This document shows, one piece after another, positions 63,217-64,000 of a stretch of 64,000 nt of DNA. The number at the start of each line of letters is the position of its first letter. Position 1 is the first letter of the stretch. The stretch is from Amorphochlora amoebiformis (lineage: Eukaryota; Cercozoa; Chlorarachniophyceae), in NCBI GenBank assembly GCA_054601695.1, contig BAAHQB010000176.1, positions 62,001 through 126,000 on the forward strand. The letters run 5' to 3'. The notes under the pieces are model-generated. The model saw nothing but the letters and a program-made list of their open reading frames with translations. It was not told where the DNA came from and searched no databases. The position numbers and the translations under genes are program-made.

Positions 63217-63321
63217 TATATCTATTTTACGAAATATATTTAAAATATCGCCTTCTCCACATGAGCTGAGCGATGACAATATACACTACGATGCCAGAGT
63301 ATACACCATGAACTATCCACC
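60012..63321 (-). CDS. Unidentified Cys- and Asn-containing - strand gene (partial)
   Basis: Read on the - strand, the exons are 63321-63290 ([10 protein letters not shown]), three tandem short exons 63265-63231, 63136-63102 and 63031-63000 (35, 35 and 32 bases), 62650-62612 ([13 protein letters not shown]; donor GTAAGC), 62274-62164 ([20 protein letters not shown]..., donor GTAGTT running into telomeric repeat) and 60080-60012 ([20 protein letters not shown]; acceptor after a 13-base T run). Phases are consistent, and the three short exons together make 102 bases, so they keep the frame only as a set. The last three exons are the best supported. The + strand is also open over 62164-62274. 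No start or stop was found. It may continue into the model at 56872-59610. Confidence 0.45.
60115..60800 (+). repeat. Telomeric array with 24-base higher-order unit
   Basis: Many units read TTAGGG three times followed by TTAAGA (24 bases), giving a regular higher-order pattern, with TTAAGG and GTTGAG variants. Confidence 0.95.
60815..61310 (+). repeat. Diverged telomere-like array (TTTTAGGATTAGG)
   Basis: Units of 12-14 bases such as GGTTTTAGGATTA and GAGGTTTTAGGATTA continue from the previous array. The repeat has shifted from six bases to a longer derived unit. Confidence 0.9.
61365..61705 (+). repeat. Interstitial telomeric array, CCCTAA orientation
   Basis: CCCTAA units with a non-telomeric insert AGGCAGTCGCGAAGAAATCA near 61458. 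Opposite orientation to both neighbouring arrays. Confidence 0.95.
61722..62155 (+). repeat. Interstitial telomeric array, TTAGGG orientation
   Basis: TTAGGG units with TTAGAG and TTGGAG variants, including runs of eight to nine perfect units. It abuts the donor side of the - strand exon 62274-62164. Confidence 0.95.
62370..62442. repeat. Upstream copy of exon 62274-62164
   Basis: Seventy-three bases nearly identical to 62205-62274 (GAGATAGAAAGGTCCAGCAG; ATTATTATTATTTGGGTGTA). On the - strand it retains the acceptor CCCATCAG and the first 24 codons, then breaks into TA. Confidence 0.9.
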
Positions 63322-63506
63322 CTAGATATATTAATATCTATATCTGTTTAAGATATGCATATATCTATGTATCGATATATAGACATATCACATAGATATG
63401 AATGTATGTTATGGATATGTGTATATCTGTATATGTACATATGTATATATGTATATATATATATATATATACATATATAATGTATAATATATATATATAT
63501 ATATAT

Positions 63507-63565
<59 letters not shown>

Positions 63566-63709
63566 CATACATGTATACATATACACACACACATATATAT
63601 GTATATAAATTATATATATAAATAAATACATACATACATATACATATACATATGGTAGCTGTGCATTGATGACATATACAACGATTGCTACCGTGTAACC
63701 CACACACAC

Positions 63710-63746
<37 letters not shown>

Positions 63747-63850
63747 GGTATATACACCCAAATATATACACATATATGTAGAAATGTGAATATATTAATG
63801 GGTATTATATACGTATAAAAAATTAAATATACACGTTTGTATATACATAT

Positions 63851-63890
<40 letters not shown>

Positions 63891-63956
63891 CATAAATATA
63901 TATACATATATGTATATATATATATATATAATGACTAGCTATATATCTAACACCAT

Positions 63957-64000
63957 TCCTTACCCTAACCCTAACCCTAACCCTAACCCTAACCCTAACC
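63957..64000 (+). repeat. Start of a CCCTAA array at the window edge
   Basis: Seven units run to the end of the window. A true right-hand chromosome end would read TTAGGG on this strand, so this is an internal array or one that inverts further on. Confidence 0.9.

Noticed and set aside
63957-64000. A chromosome end
   Set aside because: The orientation is CCCTAA at the right edge, the reverse of a right-hand telomere.

Overview
This is nuclear DNA from an intron-dense eukaryote, probably a protist. Three sequence classes dominate: (TA)n and TA/CA microsatellites, TTAGGG-type telomeric repeats inside the chromosome, and C/T or G/A tracts. Between them lie short 'islands' of ordinary sequence, 20-180 bases long. 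Many of these islands behave as exons: a GT donor and an AG acceptor flank an open frame, and the codon phases of neighbouring islands match. The lineage cannot be fixed from this window. TTAGGG telomeres, tiny exons and more than one intron per 100 coding bases would suit an intron-rich protist such as the fornicate Kipferlia, but that is only a guess.

Layout. 0.4-1.1 kb: two exons of an unidentified + strand gene. 2.8-6.1 kb: a five-exon + strand gene of unknown function. 6.6-7.6 kb: a small - strand zinc-finger protein ending in a basic nuclear-localisation motif. 9.4-15.7 kb: a - strand gene whose introns hold telomeric arrays. 16.2-18.8 kb: a short - strand gene model, weakly supported. 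19.8-20.7 kb: unique, mostly non-coding sequence between divergent models. 21.4-47.2 kb: the best supported gene, a + strand protein kinase of about 666 residues in 32 exons, with one likely membrane segment and a NIMA/NEK-like catalytic domain with altered HTD and DYG motifs. 48.0-49.9 kb, 51.0-56.4 kb, 56.9-59.6 kb and 60.0-63.3 kb: further - strand models. The last two may be one gene.

The most unusual feature is the relation between exons and repeats. At least twenty exons are accompanied by one to seven decayed copies of their own exon edge plus splice site, strung along the neighbouring intron between TA tracts. In two places whole exons with both splice sites are tandemly copied. Several introns consist largely of telomeric repeat, and in two or three of them the repeat itself supplies the donor GTAACC or the acceptor TTAG. 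The window therefore looks like a record of introns growing by repeated local duplication of exon-intron boundaries and by capture of telomeric DNA.

The exon models were built by eye from splice signals, frame and phase, not by alignment or RNA data. The kinase is secure as a family assignment. The smaller genes are hypotheses of graded confidence.
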